From the IMG/VR virus record IMGVR_UViG_3300009149_000014, positions 52,186 to 116,185 of that record: a DNA stretch of 64,000 nucleotides. One strand, 5' to 3'. This document shows, one piece after another, positions 1 through 8,820 of this stretch (position 1 is the first letter of the stretch; every line of letters begins with the position of its first letter). The notes under the pieces were generated by a model that did not search any database, had not been told where the DNA came from, and saw only the letters and a program-made list of their open reading frames with translations. The DNA is from a virus. The position numbers and the translations under genes are program-made.

Positions 1-1
1 G

Positions 2-2386
2 AGTAGCACTAATGGTGCTACCGCTGCCACTCTTGGTTTTCTGGGCAATTACACAGGCGATATCGACGATTCATTCACTTTGGTAATTCGAAGTGAGCCA
101 GATCTTTCTTCCGGAGCCGGAATCGGCGGTGCAGAATTTCAAATCATTCGTAATAGCGATGGTGAAGTTCTGGTCGATGATGTGCTCGTTGATCAAAGTG
201 CTAATAACATCAGTGATTGGATTCCAGTACCGGATGCTGGTTTCAGTGTTCGGGTCGAACTGACTTCGGGCGAGCTTGATATCGGTGACACTTTCACTTG
301 GAATGTTGAGCCTGACAACCGATCTTTTGCGATCGCAGTTGAAGGTGATGCGACTCCAAACGTGTATCAAATGCCAACCGCAACTTTCACAAGTGTCAAT
401 GATTTTGTGGTCGCTGCTAATGCTTTGTTGGTTGGTGAAGACTACATTTTCGCCCCTAACATCGTTGATGGTGTTACAATCGCGGAAGTACAATCGATCA
501 CTGAAGGTGACAGAATTCAGTTGATGGCTACCAATGCGTTTGCTCTTGAATTGAATACCCGGCAATATGCTTGGGATATTCCACGAGCTTACTTGCTTGG
601 TCTCGATCCAGGTCCTTACACTTTCAGTTCACAAAACAATCGTGTGATCTTGAACGTGATCGGCGAGAACGACACACAACAAATCTCTGTGTCAGTCGCT
701 ACCGGAACGAATATCACCACTACTTCTATCGTTGGTACAATCGACGGTGCTGGTTCAATCAATGGTGAAAATTTCTACGAAGCGATCGAGTTGACCGTAC
801 CAGGTGGCACGACTCACTTGGCAATCATTACTCATCCAGATCATCAAAACGATACACTTGAATTGTTGGCTAACTTCAGCAATATCAAAGTTCTTCGATT
901 CGCTGACGAAGTGGATATCATCAATCCTTACCGCCGAAGCTACCGAGGTTTCTTCGATAGCCGAACTTCTCTTCCAGAGCCTGGACAAAACGATCCGTCC
1001 GTACCACTTTCTTGTGAAATGAATCCACTCAGTGCTGCATGCATCGCTGATTCGAATTACTTCCAGAATATTGTTGGTTGGTTCGTTGCTCCAAGTGCTG
1101 GAACTTGGGCTGATAACATCACGATTCAACTCTCGCTCTTCACTGAAGGTGTGGGTGATATCGCTGGTCGCTTCAAACTGATCGTCCTTGGTTCACAAGG
1201 TGAAATCCTGGAACGAGTTGAAGACTTTACCTTCGATAGACGAGACACCAACTACATCGCCAATTTGATCAATCCTGGCACAAGTGGTGGCGGTCTTCGT
1301 GGCAATCTTTTCGTCCATTGGGAAGATCGTCCAGGTTTCTTGGGCAATGATCCAAACTTGAGCACCTACGAACTACGTCAACCTTCACAATTTGCTGCTC
1401 GTCAGTACACTGGTGGTGCCAATGGTATCCCAACTGACCCAAGCTTTTCGAACTTGCTTGATGCTGCTGTTATCGGTAGCCCACAGCTTGCGACTGGTTT
1501 GTATGCTTTCGAAAATCCAGAAGGACTTGAAATCGATGTGCTCGCTACTCCTGGTTTCAGCTCTGGAGCTGTTATTGGTACTGCGATTCAGATCGTTTCC
1601 AGCCGTGGTGATGCAGTTTACCTTGTTGATCCTCCGTTCGGTCTCCGACCACAACAAACGGTTGATTGGCACAATGGTATGCTTTTGAGCGATTTGCAAC
1701 AAGCGATCAATACGAGTTATGCCGGTCTTTACACTGGTTGGCTGTTGGTCTTCGATCAGTTCAGTGGTCAGAACGTTTGGATTCCACCATCCGGTCACAT
1801 TTCCGCAGTGTTCAGCCGATCCGCTCGTGATGCTGAACCTTGGTCAGCTCCTGCTGGTTTGCGTCGTGGTCGTTTGTTGAGCCCAATTGCGGTTGAATAC
1901 TCGCCGACTCAAGGTGAACGCGATCTGCTTTACGGTTCTGGCAACAGTGTCAACCCGATCGTGAATTTCACTCAAGAAGGCTTGACAGTTTGGGGTAATC
2001 GCACCCTGCAACGTGGTGAAGCTCCTTTGAGCCGAATGGACGTTCGATTGCTTGTTAACCGAATTCGTCGTGGTCTTGCTCAGTTGCTTCGCAACTTTGT
2101 CTTCGAGCCAAATGATCGGATTTTGTGGTCACAAGTTCGAGCTTCGATCAATCCGTTCTTGGCTGATATTCAGTCACGTCGTGGTTTGGTTGAGTACGTT
2201 CTGATTGTCGATGAGAATAACAACACGGCTGAACGAATCGACCGTGGTGAGCTTTGGGTATCTGTGATCTTGGTTCCGCAACGTGCTGCTGAGATCGTTG
2301 TACTCAACATTGGTGTTACTCGCCAAAGTGTGAGTTTGACTTCGGAAGAGGTCTTGTCAGCTGTTGGCGTTGTGAATGGTGGTTAA
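2..2386 (+). CDS. Contractile tail sheath protein (gp18-like), 5' end outside window
   Basis: The frame is open from the first bases, so the true start lies upstream; at least 794 residues are visible, already longer than T4 gp18 (659 aa). The central part contains sheath-like segments such as GWFVAPSAGTWADNI and a TNYIANLINPGT stretch. The C-terminal 130 residues (NFVFEPNDRILWSQVRASIN, then a beta-rich end with ELWVSVILVPQRAAEIVVLN) resemble the conserved sheath C-terminal domain that links neighbouring subunits. The product should polymerise around the tail tube and contract at infection. A strong terminator follows, and the tube genes lie just downstream, as in T4. The extra length suggests an added surface domain in the N-terminal half. 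Family assignment is from recognisable sequence features, not from a search. Confidence 0.85.
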   Translation, partial: SSTNGATAATLGFLGNYTGDIDDSFTLVIRSEPDLSSGAGIGGAEFQIIRNSDGEVLVDDVLVDQSANNISDWIPVPDAGFSVRVELTSGELDIGDTFTWNVEPDNRSFAIAVEGDATPNVYQMPTATFTSVNDFVVAANALLVGEDYIFAPNIVDGVTIAEVQSITEGDRIQLMATNAFALELNTRQYAWDIPRAYLLGLDPGPYTFSSQNNRVILNVIGENDTQQISVSVATGTNITTTSIVGTIDGAGSINGENFYEAIELTVPGGTTHLAIITHPDHQNDTLELLANFSNIKVLRFADEVDIINPYRRSYRGFFDSRTSLPEPGQNDPSVPLSCEMNPLSAACIADSNYFQNIVGWFVAPSAGTWADNITIQLSLFTEGVGDIAGRFKLIVLGSQGEILERVEDFTFDRRDTNYIANLINPGTSGGGLRGNLFVHWEDRPGFLGNDPNLSTYELRQPSQFAARQYTGGANGIPTDPSFSNLLDAAVIGSPQLATGLYAFENPEGLEIDVLATPGFSSGAVIGTAIQIVSSRGDAVYLVDPPFGLRPQQTVDWHNGMLLSDLQQAINTSYAGLYTGWLLVFDQFSGQNVWIPPSGHISAVFSRSARDAEPWSAPAGLRRGRLLSPIAVEYSPTQGERDLLYGSGNSVNPIVNFTQEGLTVWGNRTLQRGEAPLSRMDVRLLVNRIRRGLAQLLRNFVFEPNDRILWSQVRASINPFLADIQSRRGLVEYVLIVDENNNTAERIDRGELWVSVILVPQRAAEIVVLNIGVTRQSVSLTSEEVLSAVGVVNGG

Positions 2387-2389
2387 GTA

Positions 2390-2421
2390 ATGGGGAGCCC
2401 TTGAACCGGGTTCCCCATTTT
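2390..2421 (+). terminator. Terminator hairpin after sheath gene
   Basis: An 11-nt arm ATGGGGAGCCC pairs with GGGTTCCCCAT across a 7-nt loop (one G-T pair), followed by a short T tract. It begins four bases after the sheath stop codon. Confidence 0.6.
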
Positions 2422-2449
2422 CAAACAATCGGGGCAACCCGTTCACATA

Positions 2450-2485
2450 GGGGCGTGATTCTCGGTGGAATCACGCCCCATTTTT
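2450..2485 (+). terminator. Strong rho-independent terminator
   Basis: A perfect 12-bp stem, GGGGCGTGATTC and GAATCACGCCCC, encloses a 6-nt loop and is followed by ATTTTTAT. It is the second of two tandem terminators after the sheath gene, which would insulate that highly expressed gene from the next operon. Confidence 0.85.
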
Positions 2486-2533
2486 ATAGCCCCGTCCCCA
2501 AAGATACTTTGTCTTATCTCGGGGGATAATACC

Positions 2534-3028
2534 ATGAGTGATCTTTTTATGACTGTGGAGTCTTTGGACTCCAAACATCGGGAAAAGTTCGTTCCGATTC
2601 TTCGATCTTGCATTGATGAGACCAAGGTTGACCTTGAGGAAAGCATTCCTCATTATTTGTATAATCTTGGTCAGAACGCTGGGATAATGGGATTTAACAT
2701 TTACGGCGATCCTATTGCATATGTCTTGTATAATAAGACGCAAAATCATCCTATTCTTTTGATGCATTTTTGGGTTCATCCGAGATACAGACGGCAGAAA
2801 GTGGGGGCAAGAATGCTTGCTCATATTAGTCGTACTGAAAAACCCAGTTTGATTATGACGATTTTGAATGAAACATTGGTGACGGCTCAATTGTTTTTGA
2901 GATCTTTGGGATTCTTTTGCACGCAAATTATACGTAGTAGCGAATTTACTAATGATCAATATCGTTTCGTTGCGAATGTTTACAATCCCATGAACAGATT
3001 AGCGGTTTATAATCCGCAGATGTTCTAA
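2534..3028 (+). CDS. GNAT-like N-acetyltransferase
   Basis: A 164-residue protein. The ATG at 2534 is chosen over an upstream in-frame codon at 2465 because that one lies inside the terminator, and a GGGGGA element precedes 2534. The core segment (about residues 73-100, HFWVHPRYRRQKVGARMLAH) matches the acetyl-CoA-binding loop pattern of GNAT enzymes (V-x-P-x-Y-R-x-x-x-x-G-x-x-L). The following ILNETLVTAQLFLRSLGF fits GNAT strands and helices near the C-terminal substrate site. Substrate unknown: it could modify a phage structural protein or a host protein. Its position between sheath and tube genes is unusual for T4-like phages. Confidence 0.6.
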   Translation: MSDLFMTVESLDSKHREKFVPILRSCIDETKVDLEESIPHYLYNLGQNAGIMGFNIYGDPIAYVLYNKTQNHPILLMHFWVHPRYRRQKVGARMLAHISRTEKPSLIMTILNETLVTAQLFLRSLGFFCTQIIRSSEFTNDQYRFVANVYNPMNRLAVYNPQMF

Positions 3029-3072
3029 GAAAAACTAGAATAGTCGGATTCATCGAATTAGAGGACTAACTA

Positions 3073-3669
3073 ATGCCTGGCTTCAATGTTGCACCTTTTG
3101 GTGGTTCACTTCCTGGTGGCCCCTCGAATAATATCGAAACACGTCGCCAAAACCGTTGGGTTTTCGAATCCTTGGGTAGAGGTGCAAGTGCCTGGACTAA
3201 CACTGAGTTGTTGCTCCTCGAATCGGCTTCTCGACCGAAATTCGAGTTCGAAGAAGTCGAGATGCACCACAACCAAGAAACTGCATACTTCGCTGGTAAG
3301 CACAAGTTCCAGCCAGTGAAAATGCGATGGTATGATGCCGAGCAAGATCCTGACATTTCGAAGGGTGTCTACCACTGGATTGAAACCGTGCTAGATATTG
3401 GTGACCAGCTGGTCGCCCACCCACGTTTTTACAAGCGTGAAGCTTCTTTGCGGATGTTGGATGGTACTGGTCAACCAAACGAAGTCTGGTCAATGATGGG
3501 CTGCTGGCCTAAAGATTGTGACTGGGGCGATTTGGATTACACCTCTTCCAAGATCTGTATGATCGAATGCACAATGCGTTATGACCGTGCGGTTCGACAA
3601 TTCTTGGACGGAAGCTGCCCAACTCCAATTGCACCACAACCAATCACGCCAAGCTGCCCAGTCGTTTAA
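3073..3669 (+). CDS. Tail tube protein (gp19-like), paralogue 1
   Basis: A 198-residue protein with start motif MPGFNV and a GAGGA ribosome site upstream. The KFEFEEVEMHHNQETAYFAG and VKMRWYDAE segments match the pattern of T4 gp19-type tube subunits, where a beta-sandwich packs into hexameric rings. It is the first of three consecutive MPGF genes between the sheath and the tail chaperone, the normal place for the tube. It is the best candidate for the main tube subunit because it stands first and has the best ribosome site. The Pro- and Cys-containing tail (CPTPIAPQPITPSCPVV) is not shared by the others. Confidence 0.75.
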   Translation: MPGFNVAPFGGSLPGGPSNNIETRRQNRWVFESLGRGASAWTNTELLLLESASRPKFEFEEVEMHHNQETAYFAGKHKFQPVKMRWYDAEQDPDISKGVYHWIETVLDIGDQLVAHPRFYKREASLRMLDGTGQPNEVWSMMGCWPKDCDWGDLDYTSSKICMIECTMRYDRAVRQFLDGSCPTPIAPQPITPSCPVV

Positions 3670-3684
3670 TAACACTGGTGGTTT

Positions 3685-4296
3685 ATGCCTGGATTTAATG
3701 TTGGTCACTTTTTTGGTGAATGCGAAGATGGTGCACCGGGACTTAACGGTGCACCATCAATTGTTCCCAATGTTACTGAAACAGCTCGTAGACATCGTTA
3801 CGAGCTGATTTTAAGCTCATTGCCCGGTAATCGTGCTGCAGATAGTATTTTCTTTCCCCTGATAGTTCCCTTGGCTTGTGAATCTCTCGACAGGCCAACG
3901 ATGCGTATTCAAAAAGAAAGAGTGTGGAATGGAGCAGACTATGCTAACGTTCCACTTCGAGGCGAATACGATCCTATTAATGTGACTCTTTATGAAGTTC
4001 TCCGTGATGATGACAGTGCTCCAATTGCGAATTGGACATTAGAATCAGTTCTTTCATGGTGGACAAACAGCTCATTTAGTGTTATCCATTCCCGCCCTGG
4101 GTTTGCTACTTCTCGTCGAGTTACCGCTACTATCAAAATGTTGAATGGTCTTGGTAATCCGATCTGGGCATATAGATTGCATCGTTGCTGGCCGGAAGTT
4201 ATCAGTCCGGATTCTCTGACATACAAAAATTCAGAAATAGCAACAGTCGCACTCACTTTGAATTTCGACAAAGTGGAAGAAGCAATCGATTTATAG
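3685..4296 (+). CDS. Tail tube-like protein (gp19 family), paralogue 2
   Basis: A 203-residue protein starting 15 nt after paralogue 1, with the same MPGFNVG opening. It shares the layout of the neighbours: an N-terminal loop, a strand pair around residues 80-110, and a late LNGLGNPIWAYRLHRCWP segment that parallels LDGTGQPNEVWSMMGCWP of paralogue 1. No strong Shine-Dalgarno precedes it, so translation may be coupled. It might form a special ring at the tip or neck of the tube, or mix into the tube. The role is inferred from homology and order. Confidence 0.6.
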   Translation: MPGFNVGHFFGECEDGAPGLNGAPSIVPNVTETARRHRYELILSSLPGNRAADSIFFPLIVPLACESLDRPTMRIQKERVWNGADYANVPLRGEYDPINVTLYEVLRDDDSAPIANWTLESVLSWWTNSSFSVIHSRPGFATSRRVTATIKMLNGLGNPIWAYRLHRCWPEVISPDSLTYKNSEIATVALTLNFDKVEEAIDL

Positions 4297-4304
4297 GTAA
4301 CATA

Positions 4305-4883
4305 ATGCCCGGATTTATTATTAATCAATTGGGTGGTAACAATGGCGGGTTCTCTCCAGAACAACGTTACTATGCCTCATTTTCATGGGAGATTGTTGAT
4401 ATTAGTAACAAGCTTCCCACTTTTGCTCGATTTCTGAATAATACCCTACTTCTTCGCACTGCTACTCTCCCTCACGTTACCTTTCAAAAAATCGAAACAG
4501 AAGGAGGGACAATTAAATACAAGTTCGCTGGTAAACCCGCTTACGAAGATGTTCGAATTTCATGGTACGACACTGAAAATTTAGCAACCGTCTATAAAGA
4601 ATGGTATAATATCATTTATACCAATGATCTCGGCATTCAAGCTCCAAATGCATATAAAGGTGACGCTGTTCTGCGTAAATACTTATCGGACAGACCTGAT
4701 AGTCAAGCCAGTCCGGTTACAGAACCAGCCTCCCAACCTAGTGGTACAGTAAGATATCAATTGTTTGGGTCGTGGCCTACGTCATTTAAGGAAAGTGAAC
4801 TCACCTACCTTGAAGCGTCCATAAAAAGTGTCGAAGTTACCCTAACATACGATTATTTCGAATCGGAAATAACAGATGCCTAA
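4305..4883 (+). CDS. Tail tube-like protein (gp19 family), paralogue 3
   Basis: A 192-residue protein. The ATG at 4305 is chosen because it restores the MPGF opening of the two upstream paralogues; the longer frame from 4185 would read through the end of the previous gene. It contains the family features TLPHVTFQKIE, KYKFAGKPAYEDVRISWYDT and, near the end, RYQLFGSWPTSFKESELTYL. It overlaps the next gene by eight bases. Like paralogue 2 it could be a tube-initiating or tube-terminating ring, as T4 uses gp54 and gp3 at the tube ends. That is inference. Confidence 0.65.
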   Translation: MPGFIINQLGGNNGGFSPEQRYYASFSWEIVDISNKLPTFARFLNNTLLLRTATLPHVTFQKIETEGGTIKYKFAGKPAYEDVRISWYDTENLATVYKEWYNIIYTNDLGIQAPNAYKGDAVLRKYLSDRPDSQASPVTEPASQPSGTVRYQLFGSWPTSFKESELTYLEASIKSVEVTLTYDYFESEITDA

Positions 4884-5922
4884 CGAAGAACGCGAAATCG
4901 ATTTGGAAGGAAATAACACTCCAGCCAAATCTTCCCCTAACCCAGCCAACGAGAAAACTGTTCACGTTGACGAAAAAGAACAACTGAATCCGCAAATTGC
5001 CGCACTTGGCAAAGACATGACGGACGACGAGTTCTTGTATGCGATTGCCAATGCTCCGGATGAAATGCTCATCCCTTGGGAAGAAGTTCCAATCCCAAGT
5101 GGCGGTCTTTATTACGAAGGTTGGACAAATGGCACAGTTCGCGTTCGTGCTATGACACAAAGTGTCGAAAAAGCCTTTGCCAACCGACGATTAGTCCAAA
5201 GTGGTGGAGCAATCGATAAAATGTTCAACACCTGTGCAGAACTCCCAGGTGCAATGGACCCCCAACAATTGTTGATTGGTGATCGAACATTTTTGTTGTA
5301 CTATATTCGCGGTTTGACCTACGGTAATTTGTACAAGTTCGTTGTGACTTGTCCTCATTGCAAAGCTGAATCAAGCCACGTTTACGACATGAATGAGCTT
5401 TACTCAACTGTCATTCCGGCAAATCAACAGATTGGCAACGAACCGTTCAAAGTCATTTTACCTCATTTGTCAGCCATTAGTGGTCGTGAAATCTGGGTTG
5501 GTGTACGATTCTTACGCCAAGCAGATATCACAAACATCATGGCTTCACGTCGATTCAATAAGCGACTCGAAGGAAATAGTGTTCGAGCCGGTAATGTTCG
5601 AAATCGTGGACGTCGAGGCCAAGCACCTCAATCTGGCGTTGATGAACAGCAATCACAAGCAGACATGCTACTAGACGGTTCGGTCGAAAAGACCATTGTT
5701 TCCGTCAATGGTAATCGCGAACCAGCTTTAATCCAGCAAATCGTTTCACGGCTGCATTCTCGTGATAATGCGGCCATCCGGGACTTCCTGATGGAGAATA
5801 CCCCCGGAATCGATACTACCGTCAATGTAACATGTCCGGAGTGCAGTAATGAGGCAATGATGGAATTGCCCATTACTGACGGGTTTTTTCGTTCGGCTGA
5901 GCGATCAGGAACTAGAAAATAG
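4876..5922 (+). CDS. Tail assembly chaperone / gp26-like baseplate protein
   Basis: A 348-residue protein starting inside the end of the third tube gene. The segment GDRTFLLYYIRGLTYGNLYK (about residues 136-155) followed by a CPHC knuckle, and a second CPEC knuckle near residue 319, resemble the T4 gp26 (T4_baseplate) family, which carries a zinc ribbon. A polar insertion rich in Arg, Gln and Ser lies around residues 235-265. It sits exactly between tube and tape-measure genes, where long-tailed phages place their tail assembly chaperone, and its end carries a probable shift site that would append a second domain. It should act during tail assembly. Confidence 0.6.
   Translation: MPNEEREIDLEGNNTPAKSSPNPANEKTVHVDEKEQLNPQIAALGKDMTDDEFLYAIANAPDEMLIPWEEVPIPSGGLYYEGWTNGTVRVRAMTQSVEKAFANRRLVQSGGAIDKMFNTCAELPGAMDPQQLLIGDRTFLLYYIRGLTYGNLYKFVVTCPHCKAESSHVYDMNELYSTVIPANQQIGNEPFKVILPHLSAISGREIWVGVRFLRQADITNIMASRRFNKRLEGNSVRAGNVRNRGRRGQAPQSGVDEQQSQADMLLDGSVEKTIVSVNGNREPALIQQIVSRLHSRDNAAIRDFLMENTPGIDTTVNVTCPECSNEAMMELPITDGFFRSAERSGTRK
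5881..5890 (+). other. Candidate programmed frameshift site (+1 or -2)
   Basis: The sequence GGGTTTTTTC is read GGG TTT TTT CGT in the upstream frame. A tRNA-Phe on the second TTT can re-pair with TTC one base downstream, entering a frame that stays open to 6112. A -2 shift would reach the same frame. The downstream frame has no ATG or GTG and only a late TTG, so a frameshift is the simplest way to express it. Confidence 0.55.
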
Positions 5923-6112
5923 ATACGAATCGCTCTTAGAAGAACAGTATCTATTGAAAAAACACGCTAATCTTTCATTGTTCGAACAAGAACAGATCCC
6001 AGCTGAAGATCGCCGATGGTGGCTCGAAAGGATCAAAAAAGACAACGAAGAAGCAGAAAACCAATCTCGACGAGCCCAAGGCCCATCGAGAGCACCCGGT
6101 AGCCGTTCCTAA
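5888..6112 (+). CDS. Frameshift-encoded C-terminal extension of the tail chaperone
   Basis: About 74 codons in the +1 frame relative to the gp26-like gene, open from 5861 after a TGA. The peptide is charged and helical (YLLKKHANLSLFEQEQ, then IPAEDRRWWLERIKK), a pattern like the short proteins with a P-x-x-x-R-x-W motif that accompany tail chaperones in other myophages. There is no plausible start codon or ribosome site, so it is annotated as an extension made by frameshifting, analogous to the G/GT pair of lambda or gp41/42 of Mu. Coding character is strong; the mechanism is inferred. Confidence 0.6.
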   Translation, partial: FVRLSDQELENRYESLLEEQYLLKKHANLSLFEQEQIPAEDRRWWLERIKKDNEEAENQSRRAQGPSRAPGSRS

Positions 6113-6157
6113 ATGCTAAATTATCAAAACTAATTTAGCAACAAAAGGAACAATCTT

Positions 6158-7072
6158 ATGGCTGCATGTGACTGTCTAATTGAAAACGCCTATCCACGAA
6201 TCAGCGGTCGAACAGGCAATCTGATCGATCTCAACGTGGATTTCTACAACAATGGTAAACTCGATGATCCATTTTGGATTCAAAGAGTCGAGATTTACCG
6301 TTGTTCTGTTTCACCAGCAAATCTCGAAGCAGTTATCTCCTTCGCAGATCCCACAGATCTCATCTACCCTGCACCAGCTTGCCAAGAGACCATCCCAGTA
6401 GATGTGGGCCAATGTGGAACAGCACCCCCTGCTAACCCAACCCCCATCCCAGGCAAATACCACCTACCATTCTTGATTCCATCAGACTTCAAAGCACCTG
6501 ATGTATACATCGACGTTTGGTACTTCTACCCAAAGAACCCATGCCTGGGCGATCAATATCCAGACGTTTGCGACCCATCAGACATCACATCAGGATTCCA
6601 AGTCGATCCTCTATGTGACCCAACCGATCCAATCTTCTACGATCAACTCGTCACCTGCTGCCACCGATTCTGGGTATACCCAGACTCTTGGATGTGTGAC
6701 GATAAACTCCAAACTGTCAATTTCGGTTTCGAACCACTCAACACCAGATTTAACAGCCCAGAAACCAAACCACTCGAAGTGGGCTTGATTCCACTGCCAG
6801 TATACAGCTACAACAAGTCACTCGTCGACTCATTGATCCCATTCATCAAAGGATCAATCACAGTTGGTACTCAATACTGTGACGTTTTGGTTCAAGATGC
6901 TCCAATGGATTTGGGATTCCGTCAAGGAAATTACCGATCCAATCCATGGGTCGTTAAATGGAACCTCGACACCACGACCTTCATCCGAGGATCTTACTGG
7001 TACCAAGTCAAATTGACTCTTCCAGATGGATCGACACGTGTTAGCCAGAAATTCTGGTTCGAGATTCGGTAA
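6158..7072 (+). CDS. Cys-rich virion-like protein of unknown function
   Basis: A 304-residue protein with AAAGGA upstream of its ATG. It has about 12 cysteines (for example ACDC near the start, CCHRFW and SWMC in the middle) and many prolines, with short beta-prone stretches such as VYIDVWYFYP and SYWYQVKLTLPDG near the end. The last third resembles an Ig-like or beta-sandwich fold, but I do not recognise the family. C-ending codons suggest high expression, and it stands between the tail chaperone and tape-measure genes, so a tail structural role is likely. The cysteines may bind metal or form disulfides. Confidence 0.6.
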   Translation: MAACDCLIENAYPRISGRTGNLIDLNVDFYNNGKLDDPFWIQRVEIYRCSVSPANLEAVISFADPTDLIYPAPACQETIPVDVGQCGTAPPANPTPIPGKYHLPFLIPSDFKAPDVYIDVWYFYPKNPCLGDQYPDVCDPSDITSGFQVDPLCDPTDPIFYDQLVTCCHRFWVYPDSWMCDDKLQTVNFGFEPLNTRFNSPETKPLEVGLIPLPVYSYNKSLVDSLIPFIKGSITVGTQYCDVLVQDAPMDLGFRQGNYRSNPWVVKWNLDTTTFIRGSYWYQVKLTLPDGSTRVSQKFWFEIR

Positions 7073-7104
7073 TATCCGAACAGTCGAAATCGTGTTATAC
7101 TTGT

Positions 7105-8232
7105 ATGAAGTATAAAATCCCGCCCGATAAAATTCGCAAATGGATCGAGGCGAACTTTGATTATAAAGTTCGCAAAAGCGGACGTGAATATCTAATTTGC
7201 AATCCCCTGTATGACACTGATAAAAAACGATTCAATATCAACATTGAAACGGGGGGTTGCCACGATTGGAACGGCGACGAATGGGCCGGTGATCCTAATC
7301 CCAAAACCGGCAAACGCCCTTGCCATATTGTTCGTTTTGTTCAACTTTATCGCGGTGTAAGCTTCCGCGATGCTCTCCGTGAACTCATCGGCGACGGAGC
7401 CCTGATACACGCTTATCAGCGTTCAGAGCCCGCCGAAGTCAAAGAAGACACCACGGAGACCATGGCGATTCAGATTCCGAAGGGCTTTAAGCCCCTCGAT
7501 AATCCGGATTCCCTCATGAAACGGCCTCTATGGAATTATCTTCTGTACAGAGGATACACACCAGAAGAAATAATTGAACAAAATATCCACTATCGTGGTT
7601 CTGATATTCTATGGCTTTATACCGAGTTCGGCGAATTGGTTTATATGCAAAGTCGGAACATCTATACCAAAAGGTTCTGGTTCCCTTCGACTGATGTTCT
7701 GGATGATCAAAATGAGAAGATCGGAGAATTAGAAGTCACTCGGGACCACGTGTTGTACGGCTTTGATGAAATCCCCAGAGCCGAATATATTATCCTCACG
7801 GAATCGATTTTCGACAAAAACACTCTCGGTATACACACTCTTGGTACTGGTGGAGTTATTCTGTCTGAAGGACAATTGAAGAGAATTAAGCTTATTGGCC
7901 CCAAACAGGGGATAGTATTAGCTCCCGATAATGACAAACCAGCCATCGAAAGTATTCTTACTAATGCTCCTCGATTGGCAAATATGGGGTATAAAGTCTT
8001 TTTCTCTATTCCTCCTAGTCTTCCCTACACCAACGCTAAAGGTGAAGAGGAATTTACGAAGGATTGGAATGAGATGTTGACGGGATTAAAATTAACGAGA
8101 CCCCAGATCGTTGAAACAATGAATCAGAGATTGGTTCCTTTCAACGAAATAACCAGGCTCCGATTGAGACAATTATTGGTATCGGATAAAAAGGCACTTA
8201 ACAATGGCAAATCAAGATCATTCCTCGCCTAA
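7105..8232 (+). CDS. DnaG-like primase fragment: zinc-finger-like domain plus TOPRIM
   Basis: A 375-residue protein. Residues 25-95 look like a degenerate DnaG zinc-binding domain: YLICNP, KRFNINIETGGCHDW, then CHIVRFVQLYRGVSF. The second half has a TOPRIM fold: IILTESIFDKNTLG carries the catalytic-type Glu, GTGGVILSEGQLKRI follows, and APDNDKPA carries the Asp-x-Asp motif that binds metal. The RNA polymerase core and helicase-binding part of a full primase are not obvious. It might prime phage replication or act on nucleic acid in another way. Lying between structural genes is unusual. A second TOPRIM protein is at 47042-47920. The 3' end overlaps the next gene by 29 bases. Confidence 0.65.
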   Translation: MKYKIPPDKIRKWIEANFDYKVRKSGREYLICNPLYDTDKKRFNINIETGGCHDWNGDEWAGDPNPKTGKRPCHIVRFVQLYRGVSFRDALRELIGDGALIHAYQRSEPAEVKEDTTETMAIQIPKGFKPLDNPDSLMKRPLWNYLLYRGYTPEEIIEQNIHYRGSDILWLYTEFGELVYMQSRNIYTKRFWFPSTDVLDDQNEKIGELEVTRDHVLYGFDEIPRAEYIILTESIFDKNTLGIHTLGTGGVILSEGQLKRIKLIGPKQGIVLAPDNDKPAIESILTNAPRLANMGYKVFFSIPPSLPYTNAKGEEEFTKDWNEMLTGLKLTRPQIVETMNQRLVPFNEITRLRLRQLLVSDKKALNNGKSRSFLA

Positions 8233-8791
8233 GCCTCGCGTCTGGACCCGTGATGAAATTTCCGATTGGTTAGAATCACAACCTCCGGAATTTCAGGAAG
8301 TTCTGAAAGGAATGGGCCGTCTGATGTTGAAGTCTCATGCCGTTCGCGATCTTGCTGATGGATATAGTACGGTTCGCCGTTATCTTGAAAATGGATGGGT
8401 TATTCCGAGTGATTTGACAGCTGACACCTCTTTGATTAATCTCGGTATGATTGCACTTAAAAGAATGAGTAACCGTGGTATTCGACCTTTAGTTGCTCAA
8501 CAAGCTCCGGCTATGCAGGTTTCTAGTCCAGGTGGATGGTTTGGAATGTTCAAGGACATGATGTTGGGTGCTCAAGAAGCCAGGATTTATGGAAATCTTG
8601 CTAATTTGGGTAATAATCATCGTGAACAGATGAATTTTAACCATGAGGCTGAACGACGCCGACAAGAAGCTGATTATGCGGCGGACCGATATCGCAATGA
8701 GATGCTTCAAATAGAGCGTAGCCGAGCACAAGCTGAAGAACGCGAACGTCGATGTACTATTGATGGTCAAGGTAATAAATTATATTACTAA
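8204..8791 (+). CDS. Unknown protein upstream of tape measure, coiled-coil C-terminus
   Basis: A 195-residue protein, family not recognised. Residues 10-110 look compact and mostly helical (WTRDEISDWLESQPPEFQEV). Residues 125-185 form a long charged helix rich in Arg, Glu and Gln (HEAERRRQEADYAADRYRNE) that is likely coiled coil. It starts inside the primase-like gene and ends before the tape-measure gene, so it might be a tape-measure chaperone or a tail protein; that rests on position alone. Confidence 0.6.
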   Translation: MANQDHSSPKPRVWTRDEISDWLESQPPEFQEVLKGMGRLMLKSHAVRDLADGYSTVRRYLENGWVIPSDLTADTSLINLGMIALKRMSNRGIRPLVAQQAPAMQVSSPGGWFGMFKDMMLGAQEARIYGNLANLGNNHREQMNFNHEAERRRQEADYAADRYRNEMLQIERSRAQAEERERRCTIDGQGNKLYY

Positions 8792-8820
8792 TCCGACGTT
8801 TGTTTCAGTACCATTATCAG

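Noticed and set aside
71-565. Minus-strand open frame of 164 codons at the window start
   Set aside because: It lies fully opposite the clearly coding sheath gene and has shadow-like composition.
7093-7101. Extended -10 promoter-like TGTTATACT
   Set aside because: It ends only three bases before ATG 7105, so transcripts would start inside the coding region; no -35 box.
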